A DNA stretch of 56,398 bases from Planctomycetaceae bacterium (GTDB lineage Bacteria; Planctomycetota; Phycisphaerae; Tepidisphaerales; Tepidisphaeraceae), in the NCBI GenBank assembly GCA_027487775.1, contig JAIYCY010000018.1, positions 1 to 56,398 of the forward strand, written 5' to 3'. The notes under the pieces are model-generated. The model was given only the letters and a program-made list of their open reading frames with translations, ran no database searches and was not told the origin of the DNA. Below, piece by piece: positions 32,332-42,159 of this stretch (positions within the stretch are counted from its first letter, which is position 1; each line of letters opens with the position of its first letter). Position numbers and translations under genes: made by a program.

Positions 32332-34686
32332 ATGTCGAGCAGCCCGACCATCCCTGATCCGACGCCCTCGCGACAGCCGTCCGAGAACAACGGCCGCAGT
32401 CGACGCAGACCCATATGGATCATGAGCCTGATCGTCGGCATGGGCGTATTGCTGATCGCGGCAGGCGTGATCGTCGTCATCATCTATCGAAACCCGGCAC
32501 CATCCGATCCGATCGCCGCCGACTCCACCATTCCTCACGATGCACCCAAGCCCGACAATACGCTCAAGCCCGAAGTTCCCAGCGACCCGCCAGAACCCGA
32601 AGAAGCGCCGACAGCATTCAAAGGCCCCCACGATTTTGTTTCGCTCATCCGACATCTGAATCCAAATGATCCGACGACCGAACCGCTCACGCGATCGATT
32701 CCGCTCATGTCGGCAGCGCATGTCGTGATCGACACGCCAGTTTATCTGTGCCCGCGCGGCGATCTCTGGCTCACCCATCCCGACGCGCCGCCCGCCGAGA
32801 CGCTGCTCAAGGACGCCTTCCGCTCGCAATCACACGTCACACGCGACCGCGTCAAATTCGCTCGATGGCTTCCTGCACCATCGCCCGGCGCGGGTCTTTC
32901 ACTCCAACTCATCGTCGAACGGGACGGACGGGATGTTCTGCTCGCACGTCTTCCACGCTACGACAAGCCTCACGATCCGCTCCCGCTCGATACGACATCC
33001 AGTGAGTCGCTCGTGCGGGATTATCCACGCGCGATGGCCTTCGATGATGCGACATTCGTCCCGACCCGATCAGGCGTCTCGATGTTGCGTGTCGAAAGTC
33101 CGTCACTTGGAACGCTCGCGATCGTCGAAAGGCATGTCGAGCTTCAGGCCGATCGACCGGGAAGCATGGCGCATGTCGCGATGTCGGCGGTCGGTCCGAT
33201 CGCATGGAGCACGCACGCAGATGCCGATGTGCCGTCCACCGTCGCGCGCTGGATCGACGGGGATTGGAAACTGCTCGCAACATCCGACGATCGCCAAGGC
33301 TGGCCGAGTTCGATCGCTCATCTGATCCCGCTCGCCGACGGCACCGTGCTGGTGCTGCATCGTCAGGGCGATCGGATTGAGACGGCGTCGATGCTGCTCG
33401 AAAGCCGCTCGATCGATGAGGCACTGCTCGAAAGGCTCATCGGTCAACTTTCCGATCCCGAACCGGATGTGCGAAGCGAAGCCCAGCGCAACATCAGCGC
33501 CATGGGGCCGGCTGCCTGGCCGACCCTCGAAGCCAAACGCGACGCGCAACGTGCCGAGGCACGCGTACGCATTGATGTCCTGCTCGGAGACCGAACCGCA
33601 CCAACTCTATTCGGACTGCGCCTCGAACGCGGTTCGGGCCGCGTCGTCGCTCGCCTGCCCGACGGCGGAATCGTCCTGCATCTGCAGGGCGGGTTCAGTG
33701 CGGTCAATCGCAGCGGCGCGGTGCAGCGTTACGCACCGGCGTGGCTCTCCGTCCGGCCCGGACTCTGGCCCGAACGACTAGCTGACGGACTCATCGAGCA
33801 AATCTCCCGCGAAGGTCGCACTCTCCGCGCAGCAGGCATCGAATGGATCATCGAACATGACCTCGACGGCGTGCTGCGGTGGATCGGAATCCATGCCGAA
33901 CCGCTCAATCGCAAAGGCAACGAACGATTTAACAGATTCCGCGGCATCGATTCACGCGGGCGATGGTTGCTCTCTACCATCGATCCGAACGGCCCGACGC
34001 TCGTGATCGATCCGTTCCTTCCTGATCCGCGTCCACGCATGCCGGTCTGGGTGATGGACGTTTCGCCCGGCCAGAGCGGATGGGATGCCGAAGGCTGGCC
34101 CGCCATCCGGCGCGGCGGGGCTTGGGCGCTGCGCGGTGCGAACTGGGTCGCGATCAAGGACGAAGAATTTACCACTGCACTCAGCGATACATCCACCAAG
34201 CGTCGCGAGATCGGACGCTCGCGCAACGGCCTCACCTTTGGCGGCGGGGTCGTTGATCTGACCGTCCGCGACGCAGCGGGCCGTGAGATGTCTTGGCTTC
34301 TGCCCCCTCACATCGCAGGACTTCCGTTACAGAATCAATCGCCTCAAATGATGGAGATCGAAGACGACAGATTCCTCTTCATCAACGCACCCGGACGCGT
34401 GGTCAGACTAAAGCGCATCGCGCAGGAAGGGTCCACCATCAAGACGACCGACGCCGAGCCAGGCCGTTCAAAAGCCGATCCATTCATCGTTGAGGCCGTC
34501 TTCGCGCGGAATCTCCCTGTCAGCGCGATCCGCCGGGTCTGGCTCGATCCCGCCGGGCGACTCATCTTCGCCTCGGGTGCCGGCCAGCTTCACATCGCAT
34601 TCCCCGCCGGGCATATTCCCCAGGATGTCATGAACCTCATCCCGGCAAAAGAACTTCGCGAGGCAGAGCGCGACGCCGCCCAGTGA
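32332..34686 (+). CDS. Large membrane-anchored protein of unknown function
   Basis: 784 residues. An Arg-rich N-terminus precedes a single membrane helix (IWIMSLIVGMGVLLIAAG, about residues 29-52). A Pro/Asp-rich linker follows (PKPDNTLKPEVPSDPPEPEE), then a large extracytoplasmic region. Recurrent W/G/D-containing segments (GDLWLTHPDAP, GRWLLSTIDPNGPTLVIDPF, DPAGRLIFASGAGQLHIAF) suggest a beta-propeller-like fold. A helical stretch around residues 365-415 (VRSEAQRNISAMGPAAWPTL) separates two halves. No family is recognised. The phosphatase gene begins 47 bases downstream, so they are probably co-transcribed. Confidence 0.75.
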   Translation: MSSSPTIPDPTPSRQPSENNGRSRRRPIWIMSLIVGMGVLLIAAGVIVVIIYRNPAPSDPIAADSTIPHDAPKPDNTLKPEVPSDPPEPEEAPTAFKGPHDFVSLIRHLNPNDPTTEPLTRSIPLMSAAHVVIDTPVYLCPRGDLWLTHPDAPPAETLLKDAFRSQSHVTRDRVKFARWLPAPSPGAGLSLQLIVERDGRDVLLARLPRYDKPHDPLPLDTTSSESLVRDYPRAMAFDDATFVPTRSGVSMLRVESPSLGTLAIVERHVELQADRPGSMAHVAMSAVGPIAWSTHADADVPSTVARWIDGDWKLLATSDDRQGWPSSIAHLIPLADGTVLVLHRQGDRIETASMLLESRSIDEALLERLIGQLSDPEPDVRSEAQRNISAMGPAAWPTLEAKRDAQRAEARVRIDVLLGDRTAPTLFGLRLERGSGRVVARLPDGGIVLHLQGGFSAVNRSGAVQRYAPAWLSVRPGLWPERLADGLIEQISREGRTLRAAGIEWIIEHDLDGVLRWIGIHAEPLNRKGNERFNRFRGIDSRGRWLLSTIDPNGPTLVIDPFLPDPRPRMPVWVMDVSPGQSGWDAEGWPAIRRGGAWALRGANWVAIKDEEFTTALSDTSTKRREIGRSRNGLTFGGGVVDLTVRDAAGREMSWLLPPHIAGLPLQNQSPQMMEIEDDRFLFINAPGRVVRLKRIAQEGSTIKTTDAEPGRSKADPFIVEAVFARNLPVSAIRRVWLDPAGRLIFASGAGQLHIAFPAGHIPQDVMNLIPAKELREAERDAAQ

Positions 34687-34733
34687 CTTTGTGATGCGAC
34701 ACAGAGCAAGCCCATCAAGCAAGGAACCCCTCC

Positions 34734-36005
34734 ATGAAACGCTCCAACTGCTCCCATCGATCCATCCTCATGTTGATCGCGTTTATCGCGTTCCTGCTGC
34801 TGCCCGGCAAGGCACGCGCACAGGATCTCGTCGGGCTTTATCTCACTTGGTCGCGCGATCCCGCCACGACGATGACCATCAACTGGGTTGATCTCTATCC
34901 CAAGGGAACGCTGCAGGTCTTTTATCGTCAACTCGGAAGCGAGGGTGAATGGACGGAAGTGAACGCCTCGCAGAAGACACTCTCTCCGAGCGCGTTGGAA
35001 CGCAGGTATATCGAGTTGACCGGGCTGCTGCCGGATACGACGTACGAGTTTGGCATCGGCAAACGCCCGGAAAAACCGACCGACGGCTGGCGATTCCGCA
35101 CCATGCCCGGCGATCTGTCCACGCGATCCGTTCGCTTCGTGACCGGCGGAGACATGATGCATACACGCGAGATGGTCGATGCCATGAACAAGGTCGCGGG
35201 ATCGCTCGAACCCGATTTCGCCCTGCTCGGCGGAGATTTGGCCTATGAGGACGGCGTCCGTGCGACACGAATCGCCGACTGGCTCGAATCGTGGATGCGG
35301 TTCAGCGTCGGCGCGGATCGACGGCTTATTCCCATGGTCGTCGCGATCGGCAACCACGAAGTGCGCGGCGGATACAACGGGAAAATCCCCGACGATGCGA
35401 TCTACTTCTACAGCCTCTTCACTTTGCCTGACGATCGCTCCTACCACGCGCTTGACTTCGGAAAGTATCTCTCGCTCATCGTTCTGGATAGCGGCCACAC
35501 CCATCCTTTCGACGGCGCGCAGGCCAGGTGGCTTGGCGAAGCCCTCGCCGCTCGCACGCAACAGCAATTCGTCTTTCCGGTCTATCACTACCCCGCCTAC
35601 GGCACGACAAAGGCCCCCGAAAATGGCACGCCGCTCGACGCCCCACGCTCGATCGCCATCCGACAACACTGGGTGCCCCACTTCGAAACCTTCGGCGTGA
35701 CCGGCGTGTTTGAAAACGATCACCACAACTACAAACGCACCGTCCCCATCCGCAAACATCAACGCAACGACGCGAGCGGTATCATTTACTTTGGCGACGG
35801 CGCGTGGGGTGTTCGCACACGCGAAGTTCCCGCGCCCGGCACCGCATGGTGGCTTGAACGAGCAGATGGACGCAATCACCTTTGGTGCGTCGATCTCACG
35901 TCCGAAGGCAAAGCCACCCTCCGCGCCATCGACGCGAAGGGTGAAGTCTTTGACGAGATCACGCTCGATAAAGCTCGCACCCCGCCAGAGAGCTTTTCGC
36001 CTTGA
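34734..36005 (+). CDS. Secreted purple-acid-phosphatase-like metallophosphoesterase
   Basis: 423 residues with a signal peptide (MKRSNCSHRS, hydrophobic core, cleavage near ARAQ). A fibronectin-III-like purple acid phosphatase N-domain follows (YLTWSRDPATTMTINWV, LPDTTYEFGIG). The metallophosphatase domain then has GGDMM, LLGGDLAYEDG, GNHEV and the histidines of VYHYPAYG and ENDHHNYKR. The first block is GGDMM, not the usual GDxG/GDxx, and the last is DHHNY in place of GHxHxY, so the metal site is slightly divergent. It would release phosphate from esters outside the cytoplasm. AAGGA lies upstream of the ATG. It ends 29 bases before the convergent htpX stop. Confidence 0.88.
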   Translation: MKRSNCSHRSILMLIAFIAFLLLPGKARAQDLVGLYLTWSRDPATTMTINWVDLYPKGTLQVFYRQLGSEGEWTEVNASQKTLSPSALERRYIELTGLLPDTTYEFGIGKRPEKPTDGWRFRTMPGDLSTRSVRFVTGGDMMHTREMVDAMNKVAGSLEPDFALLGGDLAYEDGVRATRIADWLESWMRFSVGADRRLIPMVVAIGNHEVRGGYNGKIPDDAIYFYSLFTLPDDRSYHALDFGKYLSLIVLDSGHTHPFDGAQARWLGEALAARTQQQFVFPVYHYPAYGTTKAPENGTPLDAPRSIAIRQHWVPHFETFGVTGVFENDHHNYKRTVPIRKHQRNDASGIIYFGDGAWGVRTREVPAPGTAWWLERADGRNHLWCVDLTSEGKATLRAIDAKGEVFDEITLDKARTPPESFSP

Positions 36006-36034
36006 CAGGAATGCAAGCTTGCGTCGGCGATACC

Positions 36035-36925
36035 TTATCGACGCGGCATCGGCGGAGGAGCCGTGAACGTGCCGCTGCTCGGGCGTCCGATCAGATTCAT
36101 CAGACGCTTTTCCAGCTCCGGGTGCGTACGGAAAAGCCCCGCCAGCATCGAGCCAAAACTGCTGCGACCGTCGGCGATCATCATCGCGTTCATCGCGGGC
36201 GGAGCATTGACCGGAATTCGCTCGGCATAGGCGTGAACCTTTTCCAGCGCGGTCGCGAGGTACATCGGATCGCCTGCGATGGCCGCTCCTTCGGTATCGG
36301 CGGCATACTCGCGCTGACGGCTGATCGCCATCTGCACAATCGCTGCTGCGATCGGCCCGAGGATGAGCAGCAGGATCCCGCCGAGCGGGCCGAGCGGGCC
36401 GCCGCCCTCCTCTTCATCGCTCGACGATCCACCGAACATGAACACATAACCGAGGTAGCTGATCGCCCCGCTGATGGTGGCGGCGATGGTCATGATCATC
36501 GTATCGCGATGTTTGATATGCGCCAGTTCATGCGCCATCACGCCCGCGATCTCGTTCGGGTTCAGAAGTTGCAAGAGGCCTTCGGTCGCGCAAACCTTTC
36601 CGGTGGCAGGACCGCGACCGGTCGCAAACGCGTTCGGCGCCATCTGCGGACTCACATACACGCGTGGCATCGGCATCGACGCGCGATCGGCCAATCGTGC
36701 GACCATCTGATGCAACGGATGCTCCGGTCCGACTTCCTGCGCCTGCATGCTCGCAAGAGCCATCTTGTCGCCGAAAAACAACGCAATCAGATTCATCGGC
36801 AGGGCAAGCATCAACGCGATGATCAAACCATTCGACCCCCCGATCAAATGACCCGCGCCCAGCACCAGCGCCGACAGTCCGCCCAAAAGCGCCGCCGTCT
36901 TCACGTGATTGAAAAATGTCGTCAT
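36035..36925 (-). CDS. htpX: Membrane zinc metalloprotease HtpX
   Basis: An M48B protease in membrane-protein quality control. The 296-residue protein has two N-terminal helices (residues 10-50), a soluble part with PRVYVSPQMAPNAFATGR, the zinc site HELAHIKHRD (HExxH at 132-136), two more hydrophobic helices, and the third ligand in SRQREYAADTEGA. An acidic Ser/Glu/Gly-rich loop (SSSDEEEGGGP) between the last helices is a mild oddity. It is divergent from the glycosyltransferase gene at 37101. Confidence 0.96.
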   Translation of the reverse strand: MTTFFNHVKTAALLGGLSALVLGAGHLIGGSNGLIIALMLALPMNLIALFFGDKMALASMQAQEVGPEHPLHQMVARLADRASMPMPRVYVSPQMAPNAFATGRGPATGKVCATEGLLQLLNPNEIAGVMAHELAHIKHRDTMIMTIAATISGAISYLGYVFMFGGSSSDEEEGGGPLGPLGGILLLILGPIAAAIVQMAISRQREYAADTEGAAIAGDPMYLATALEKVHAYAERIPVNAPPAMNAMMIADGRSSFGSMLAGLFRTHPELEKRLMNLIGRPSSGTFTAPPPMPRR

Positions 36926-37100
36926 GACGCAAACACCTCCACTTTGAAAATCCGTTCAACTTCGACACGCAACCCGGAACACCGCCCGGGTACACTTGTC
37001 TTTCGTCCAAAACATAGGCATCTTCAAGGTCGCAGCGCGTGGAGAAACGCGCAGGTTTTCTAATCGACCCGTCGATTCCAACTACAGCAACCGGCCCGAT

Positions 37101-38327
37101 ATGCCGACGATGGAGTACAGCGTGAACGTCGGCTACCTCGTCAATGTCTACCTCCCATCGCTCAGCTTTGTGCGGCGCGAATTATTGGCCCATGAAGCAG
37201 CCGGACTTCAGGTCCAGCGATACGTCCTTCGAAGATATGTCGGCCCGCTCCCTGACGAACAAGATCAACGCGAACACGCCCTTTCACGCGAAGTGCTCGG
37301 CGTGGGCGCGCTCGGTCTTTTGATCGCAATCGTGCTGACGTGCTTCACCAAGCCCGGCCGATTCATCGCAACACTCGGGGATGCCGTCCGCGAAGGTCGT
37401 CGTTCAGATCGCGGGCTTCTGCGGCATCTGATCTGCTTTGCCGAAGCGTGTGTGCTGTCCCGCTGGCTCAAACGTGATGGAATCACACATCTCCACGCCC
37501 ACTTCGGCACCAACACCGCCGCCGTCGCGTGCATGACCAGCGCGCTCTCTGGCATCTCTTACAGCTTTACCGTGCACGGTCCCGAAGAATTCGATCGAGC
37601 GCCAGGACTCGGTCTCGGCCACAAGATCGCTCGTGCGCGTTTCGTAGTCGCCATCTCCGAGTTCGGGCGCGGACAACTCATGCGGTGGTGCGCCTCTGAG
37701 CACTGGCCGAAGATCAAGGTCGTGCGCTGCGGGCTCGACGCACGGTTTCTTCGGTCGGACAGCGTTCCCGTGCCGGATAACACTCGCGTGGTTTGCGTCG
37801 GTCGTTTGGTCGAGCAAAAGGCTCAGCTTGTGCTCGTCGAGGCGGCTGCGATTCTCAAGTCGCGCGGCATCCCGATTGAAGTCAGACTCATCGGAGGCGG
37901 TGAAATGCAACCGCAGATCGAGGCGGCTGTGGCTCGCCACGAGTTACGGGACCAAGTCAAGCTCCTGGGATGGCTCAGCGCCGCTGATGTCCAGCGAGAA
38001 ATGAACGAAGCCAGATTGATCGCTCAGCCTTCACTCGCTGAGGGATTGCCCGTCGCGCTGATGGAAGCTCTGGCACTTTCCCGCCCGGTCGTCACGACGC
38101 GCATCGCCGGCATCCCGGAACTGATCGACGGCCAGGTCGGCTGGGTCGTCTCGCCGGGAAGCGCCGAAGAACTCGCCACCGCACTATCGGACGCACTCGC
38201 CATGCCGACGTCAAAACTCGATGAGATGGGTCGAATCGGTCGCCAGCGTGTCTTGTTGCGTCACGATATCGCAGTCGAGGCAGAACGTTTGAGAATGCTC
38301 TTTGGCGGGGCCCGAAACGTCGGTTAA
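37101..38327 (+). CDS. GT4-family glycosyltransferase, exopolysaccharide type
   Basis: 408 residues with a GT-B fold. The N-terminal region resembles the colanic-acid/EPS-type glycosyltransferases (HLHAHFGTNTAAVACM, SYSFTVHGPEEFD). The donor-binding domain has VVCVGRLVEQKAQLVLVEA, VRLIGGGEMQPQIE and QPSLAEGLPVALMEALALSRPVV with the E-x7-E pattern. The ATG at 37101 is preferred; the frame runs to a TTG at 36996. A hydrophobic segment near residues 65-85 could hold it at the membrane. It forms a pair with the GT2 gene 34 bases downstream. Confidence 0.9.
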   Translation: MPTMEYSVNVGYLVNVYLPSLSFVRRELLAHEAAGLQVQRYVLRRYVGPLPDEQDQREHALSREVLGVGALGLLIAIVLTCFTKPGRFIATLGDAVREGRRSDRGLLRHLICFAEACVLSRWLKRDGITHLHAHFGTNTAAVACMTSALSGISYSFTVHGPEEFDRAPGLGLGHKIARARFVVAISEFGRGQLMRWCASEHWPKIKVVRCGLDARFLRSDSVPVPDNTRVVCVGRLVEQKAQLVLVEAAAILKSRGIPIEVRLIGGGEMQPQIEAAVARHELRDQVKLLGWLSAADVQREMNEARLIAQPSLAEGLPVALMEALALSRPVVTTRIAGIPELIDGQVGWVVSPGSAEELATALSDALAMPTSKLDEMGRIGRQRVLLRHDIAVEAERLRMLFGGARNVG

Positions 38328-38361
38328 TCTGACAGACTCAAGGGATCGAGGAACGTCTAGG

Positions 38362-39549
38362 ATGGATTGGCTCAACGTGTTGCTCTGGCTGACAGCCGCG
38401 GTGCTTTCGGTGCCGATGGTGGTCGTTTGCGTTGAGCTGTTCATGGCGATGATCTCAAGACGATCGACGCCGACCGGATTCGCCGGTCCTCGACCACGTG
38501 TTGCGGTTCTCATCCCCGCGCACAACGAAGGCGCGCTGGTCCGTACCAGCGTCGAGTCTGCCGCCCGGCAACTTCAGGCAGGCGATCGACTCATCGTCAT
38601 CGCCGATAACTGCTCCGACGACACCGCCGATCACGCCCGCGCTGCCGGCGCTGAATGCATCATCCGCAACGACACCACCAAACGCGGAAAGGGCTATGCC
38701 CTGGACTTCGGCGTTCGCCATCTCGCCGAAGCTCCGCCTGCTTATGTTGTGCTGCTGGATGCCGATGTCTCGCTCAGGCCCGGCGCGATTGACGAACTCA
38801 CCTTTTCCGTCGAAAGCACCTGGGCTCCCGCTCAAGGCGTTTACATCCTCGCCGAACCTCCCTCGCCGGACGGCGCAGGCGTCGTGTCCCATCTGGCATT
38901 CGTCGTACGCAATCACGTCAGGCCACTCGGTCTCTCCCGTATCGGTGGGCCCAGCCCGCTTTTCGGCGCGGGCATGGCATTCCCCTACGATGCACTACGC
39001 GATGCGCCGCTCGCCAGTGGAAACATCGTCGAAGACATGCAACTCGCACTCGACCTCGCGCAGCGAGGCCGGGCACCACGATTCTGTCCCACCGCCTACA
39101 TCGACGGCGTCCTCCCGACAGGCGAAGACGCCGCACTCACGCAACGCCGACGATGGGAACACGGCCACCTTCGCACGCTCCTGACCACCGCGCCACGCGT
39201 CCTCTTCAAAGGACTCATGAAACTTAATCTTCGTGCCGTCCTGCTCGCGCTCGATCTGCTCGTCCCGCCTCTTAGCTTTCTTCTGGTTCTTGCCCTCCTC
39301 GCTTTCATCGGACTGCTCGTCCCCGCTGTCCTCGGCCGCGCCAGCTACGCGCCCGCAGCAACCGTAGCAATCGGTCTGGCGACGCTCAGCTTGCTCATCA
39401 CGCTCGCATGGACACGCTACAGCCCACACGAACGCCCGATCGCCGCACTGCTCGGCGTCCCGCGCTACGTCCTGCGCAAGCTCCCGCTCTACTTCGCCTT
39501 CTTCACACGCGGCAGCGAAAAGCAATGGGTTCGCACGGATCGAAATTGA
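38362..39549 (+). CDS. Membrane-embedded GT2-family glycosyltransferase
   Basis: 395 residues. A first membrane helix (residues 3-28) is followed by a GT-A domain with VAVLIPAHNEGALV, the DADVS donor/metal motif, the EDMQLALDL acceptor Asp and QRRRWEHG (QxxRW of processive transferases). Three or four C-terminal helices close the protein (LLALDLLVPPLSFLLVLALL and others). This arrangement resembles hyaluronan/cellulose-type synthases, so it may extrude a polysaccharide. The stop codon at 39547-39549 is the first of five TGAs in a 20-bp tandem repeat. The ATG at 38362 is preferred over an open extension to 38302. Confidence 0.9.
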   Translation: MDWLNVLLWLTAAVLSVPMVVVCVELFMAMISRRSTPTGFAGPRPRVAVLIPAHNEGALVRTSVESAARQLQAGDRLIVIADNCSDDTADHARAAGAECIIRNDTTKRGKGYALDFGVRHLAEAPPAYVVLLDADVSLRPGAIDELTFSVESTWAPAQGVYILAEPPSPDGAGVVSHLAFVVRNHVRPLGLSRIGGPSPLFGAGMAFPYDALRDAPLASGNIVEDMQLALDLAQRGRAPRFCPTAYIDGVLPTGEDAALTQRRRWEHGHLRTLLTTAPRVLFKGLMKLNLRAVLLALDLLVPPLSFLLVLALLAFIGLLVPAVLGRASYAPAATVAIGLATLSLLITLAWTRYSPHERPIAALLGVPRYVLRKLPLYFAFFTRGSEKQWVRTDRN

Positions 39550-39633
39550 TCCAAACACATCGACATTGATCCACACGGATCGACATTGATCCACACAAAT
39601 CGAGGCTGATCCAAGTCGAGCAAAGCTGATCGA
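39537..39633. repeat. 20-bp tandem repeat on the GT2 stop codon
   Basis: Nearly five copies of a 20-bp unit (CGACATTGATCCACACGGAT and variants) start at 39541, 39561, 39581, 39601 and 39621. TGA occurs at the same offset in all five (39547, 39567, 39587, 39607, 39627), the first being the GT2 stop. The later copies are more diverged. Confidence 0.93.
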
Positions 39634-39707
39634 GCCGTCCTGCGCGTTCTCGCACGACCAACTCCACTTCCTTTACCTCCTCGGCTTCACGATCTACGCT
39701 CGTCTAA

Positions 39708-41537
39708 ATGTCACAGTTCGCCTCCCTCCCGACCATCGATGATCGCGATTTCTGGCAAAGCCAGGCTGCGCGAGCAGCGATCGAAGCATCCATCGCACAT
39801 GACCTCGATTCGATCCCACCAAAACCGCCGCTCCCGTCCGCCGCCGACTATCTCGCCGCCCGGCGCACGCAGAATCGAAACCTGCTCGACGAACACTGGC
39901 GAACCACCCGACCGCAGCTCCAAAGACTCGTCGCAGAACGACTCCTCAAGGGCAACCAGCCTCACGTCGATTCGTCCGCCGATCGACTCCTCAATTGGAT
40001 CTTCGCGCTCGCCTACGAGCCTACCTGGGTCGTCAGCGCACACCTGCCAAACAGCGATCTGCCGACCTCCGGCGAGGGCCAACTCGATCTCGCTGCCTGC
40101 GAGATGGCAGGCGAACTCGCCGAGACGCTCGAACTGCTCTCGCCGTGGATCGCTCATCACTCCTCCACGCTCGCAAAGTCGATCATCAGCGAAATCGATC
40201 GCCGCACGCTCGTGCCCATCCTGACGACCATGCCCTGGTGGGCGGACCCGCAAAAGCCTCACACCAACAACTGGACCGGCGTCTGTGCCGGATCTCTCCT
40301 GTCGGCGACCTGCTCCCTTAGACAAGGGCAACTCAAGTCGCTCATCTCAAGCGATCTATCTGAACGACTCGATCGCACCACCGATCGACTCATCGAACTC
40401 CTGAATTACTTTCTGCGATCCGCCTTCACCGAGAGCGGCGAATGCGACGAAGGCATCGGCTATTGGTGTTATGGCGTTGAGTTTGCCTGCATGGGTCTTT
40501 CACGACTCGACGAAGCGACGTTCAACAGCCGAATCGATCTTGATCGTCTCCGCATGATCGCAAGCTATCCGCGTCGCGCGCACATGTTCGGCAACACGTT
40601 CTTCTGCGGCAACGACTCGGGCCCTCGAGCCGGCGCGCCACGCGGTTCGATGCGGTGGCTCGCGCGCGTGACGCAGGACCCGTTCCTCGATGCGTGGCTC
40701 GATCGACATCCAGGCGAACTTCGTACCGTCGGACAACTGGTCAGACGCTCTCTTGACGCACGCAGCCCGACCAACACGCCATCACTCGAAGCGTTTCAGC
40801 ATCCGCAAGCCAGACTCCTTCCAGATCAGCAGGCAGCCATCTTCCAGTCGCAGACCGGCAAGTCGCGATTGATCGTCACCATCAGCGGCGGACACAACGC
40901 CGAACAACACAACCATAACGACCTCGGCACCTTTCAAATCTATCTCGGCGACAAAGTCCTCATCCCCGATCTGGGCGCGCCTCGATATCGCAACGACTTC
41001 TTCAAACACGAAATCCGCTACTCGCATTACATCGTCGCCATGAGCAGCGGACATTGCTGCCCCAGCATCAACGGATTCGAGCAAAAGCCAGGTCGCGACG
41101 CCGCCTCCACCCTCCTCCACTTCGACCCCAAAACGCTCGAAGTCGCCTTCGATCTGACCTCCGCATACCCCGCCGACGCACAACTTCGCCGCTGGACGCG
41201 CCATCTCCATGTTCCCGACCACGGCGGGCTTTCAATCCTCGATGACCACTTCGAACTCGCCCCCAGCGACACCCACACGCATCACATCGTCCATCGCATC
41301 TGGTTTGTCGACAGGCCCATCATCCACGCCGACCATTCCATCGTCGTCGGCCCACTCAGCATCACCCTCAACCTGCCCCCGAACCGCGTGCACGTCGAGA
41401 CATTCGATCCAGGCGACCCACGCCTGCTCCTACGCGAGTTTCCCCAAGGCACGCCTCTTTATCGACTCGATCTCACCTACGTTCTGGGCCCGACCGCAAG
41501 ACTCGACCTGCAAACCCGCATCGCTGTCACCCAATGA
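39708..41537 (+). CDS. Heparinase II/III-like polysaccharide lyase
   Basis: 609 residues. The N-terminal two thirds is an alpha-helical toroid-like region (LLNWIFALAYEPTWV, ESGECDEGIGYWCYG), as in alginate and heparin lyases. The heparinase II/III beta-domain signature follows: SGGHNAEQHNHNDLGTF, DKVLIPDLGAP, and YSHYIVAMSSGHCCPSING. The residues GEGIGYW-like, HNHNDLG and Y.SH match the catalytic and metal-binding sites of the superfamily. No signal peptide is seen, so it may act inside the cell on imported oligosaccharide. Downstream of two glycosyltransferases, it suggests a polysaccharide locus. Confidence 0.85.
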   Translation: MSQFASLPTIDDRDFWQSQAARAAIEASIAHDLDSIPPKPPLPSAADYLAARRTQNRNLLDEHWRTTRPQLQRLVAERLLKGNQPHVDSSADRLLNWIFALAYEPTWVVSAHLPNSDLPTSGEGQLDLAACEMAGELAETLELLSPWIAHHSSTLAKSIISEIDRRTLVPILTTMPWWADPQKPHTNNWTGVCAGSLLSATCSLRQGQLKSLISSDLSERLDRTTDRLIELLNYFLRSAFTESGECDEGIGYWCYGVEFACMGLSRLDEATFNSRIDLDRLRMIASYPRRAHMFGNTFFCGNDSGPRAGAPRGSMRWLARVTQDPFLDAWLDRHPGELRTVGQLVRRSLDARSPTNTPSLEAFQHPQARLLPDQQAAIFQSQTGKSRLIVTISGGHNAEQHNHNDLGTFQIYLGDKVLIPDLGAPRYRNDFFKHEIRYSHYIVAMSSGHCCPSINGFEQKPGRDAASTLLHFDPKTLEVAFDLTSAYPADAQLRRWTRHLHVPDHGGLSILDDHFELAPSDTHTHHIVHRIWFVDRPIIHADHSIVVGPLSITLNLPPNRVHVETFDPGDPRLLLREFPQGTPLYRLDLTYVLGPTARLDLQTRIAVTQ

Positions 41538-41622
41538 TTTCAAGCCAAATCCCCAACCTCGCCCCCGCGCAGCCCGAACCGCTTGAATTACCCCAGCCAA
41601 CCGACTACAGTCTCTCGCTCAA

Positions 41623-41696
41623 GGGCCTTTGGCGCAGCTGGCTAGCGCGCATGCATGACACGCATGAGGTCACAGGTTCGAGCCCTGTAAGGCCCA
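41623..41696 (+). tRNA. tRNA-Val(GAC)
   Basis: The acceptor stem GGGCCTT (41623-41629) pairs with AAGGCCC (41689-41695), with discriminator A at 41696. D-stem GCGC/GCGC. The anticodon stem CATGC/GCATG encloses loop ATGACAC, giving anticodon GAC (Val). T-arm ACAGG-TTCGAGC-CCTGT. CCA is not encoded. Confidence 0.92.
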
Positions 41697-41820
41697 TTGA
41701 ATCGTCCGTTCACCTCTGCTTCTCACAAACCCCTTAAATTCCCTTTGGTTTCGGTTCCGATAGGACCAGGCGTTCGGCTGCATCGTCCGGGGACTTGCAC
41801 GATCGGCGACGCTCAGGAGA

Positions 41821-42159
41821 TCAGCCCGCTTGCTCGGGCGAGAGAAAGTCGTCTCGTTGTGGGGTGAACGTATCGAAGAGGATGCCCGCTTCGAGGCAGT
41901 GGCATCCGTGACGGACATTCGGCGGAACATGGAGTGAATCGCCCGGGCCAATCTCATGTGATTCCTGGTCGATGGTGAATCGGAATCGTCCCGACTGCAC
42001 GAAGGTGATTTGTTCGTGTGGATGTTGATGCATCGGCCCGACTGCATCGGCGGCGAAGCGCACTTCGACGAGCATCATCGATCCGCCGCGGGCGAGAAGT
42101 CGCCGCTCGACGCCTGGGGCCACAATTTTGGCATGCACACCCGATTCGAATTGAAACAT
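41821..42159 (-). CDS. Cupin-domain protein
   Basis: 112 residues forming a single conserved beta-barrel. The first cupin motif is visible as GPMHQHPHEQITFVQSG, with three His and a Glu for the metal. The second is the shorter GDSLHVPPNVRHGCHC. The function is unknown; such small cupins are isomerases, dioxygenases or sugar-binding sensors. The ATG at 42159 gives the compact domain. It is divergent from the ABC importer, which fits a sensor or carbohydrate-processing role. Confidence 0.82.
   Translation of the reverse strand: MFQFESGVHAKIVAPGVERRLLARGGSMMLVEVRFAADAVGPMHQHPHEQITFVQSGRFRFTIDQESHEIGPGDSLHVPPNVRHGCHCLEAGILFDTFTPQRDDFLSPEQAG

Noticed and set aside
34590..35879. A 429-codon frame antisense to the phosphatase gene
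   Set aside because: It overlaps two good genes and shows no domain.
41623..41696. tRNA first read as tRNA-Met because of CATGCATG near the anticodon
   Set aside because: Correct folding places CATGC/GCATG in the stem and GAC at positions 34-36, so it is tRNA-Val.
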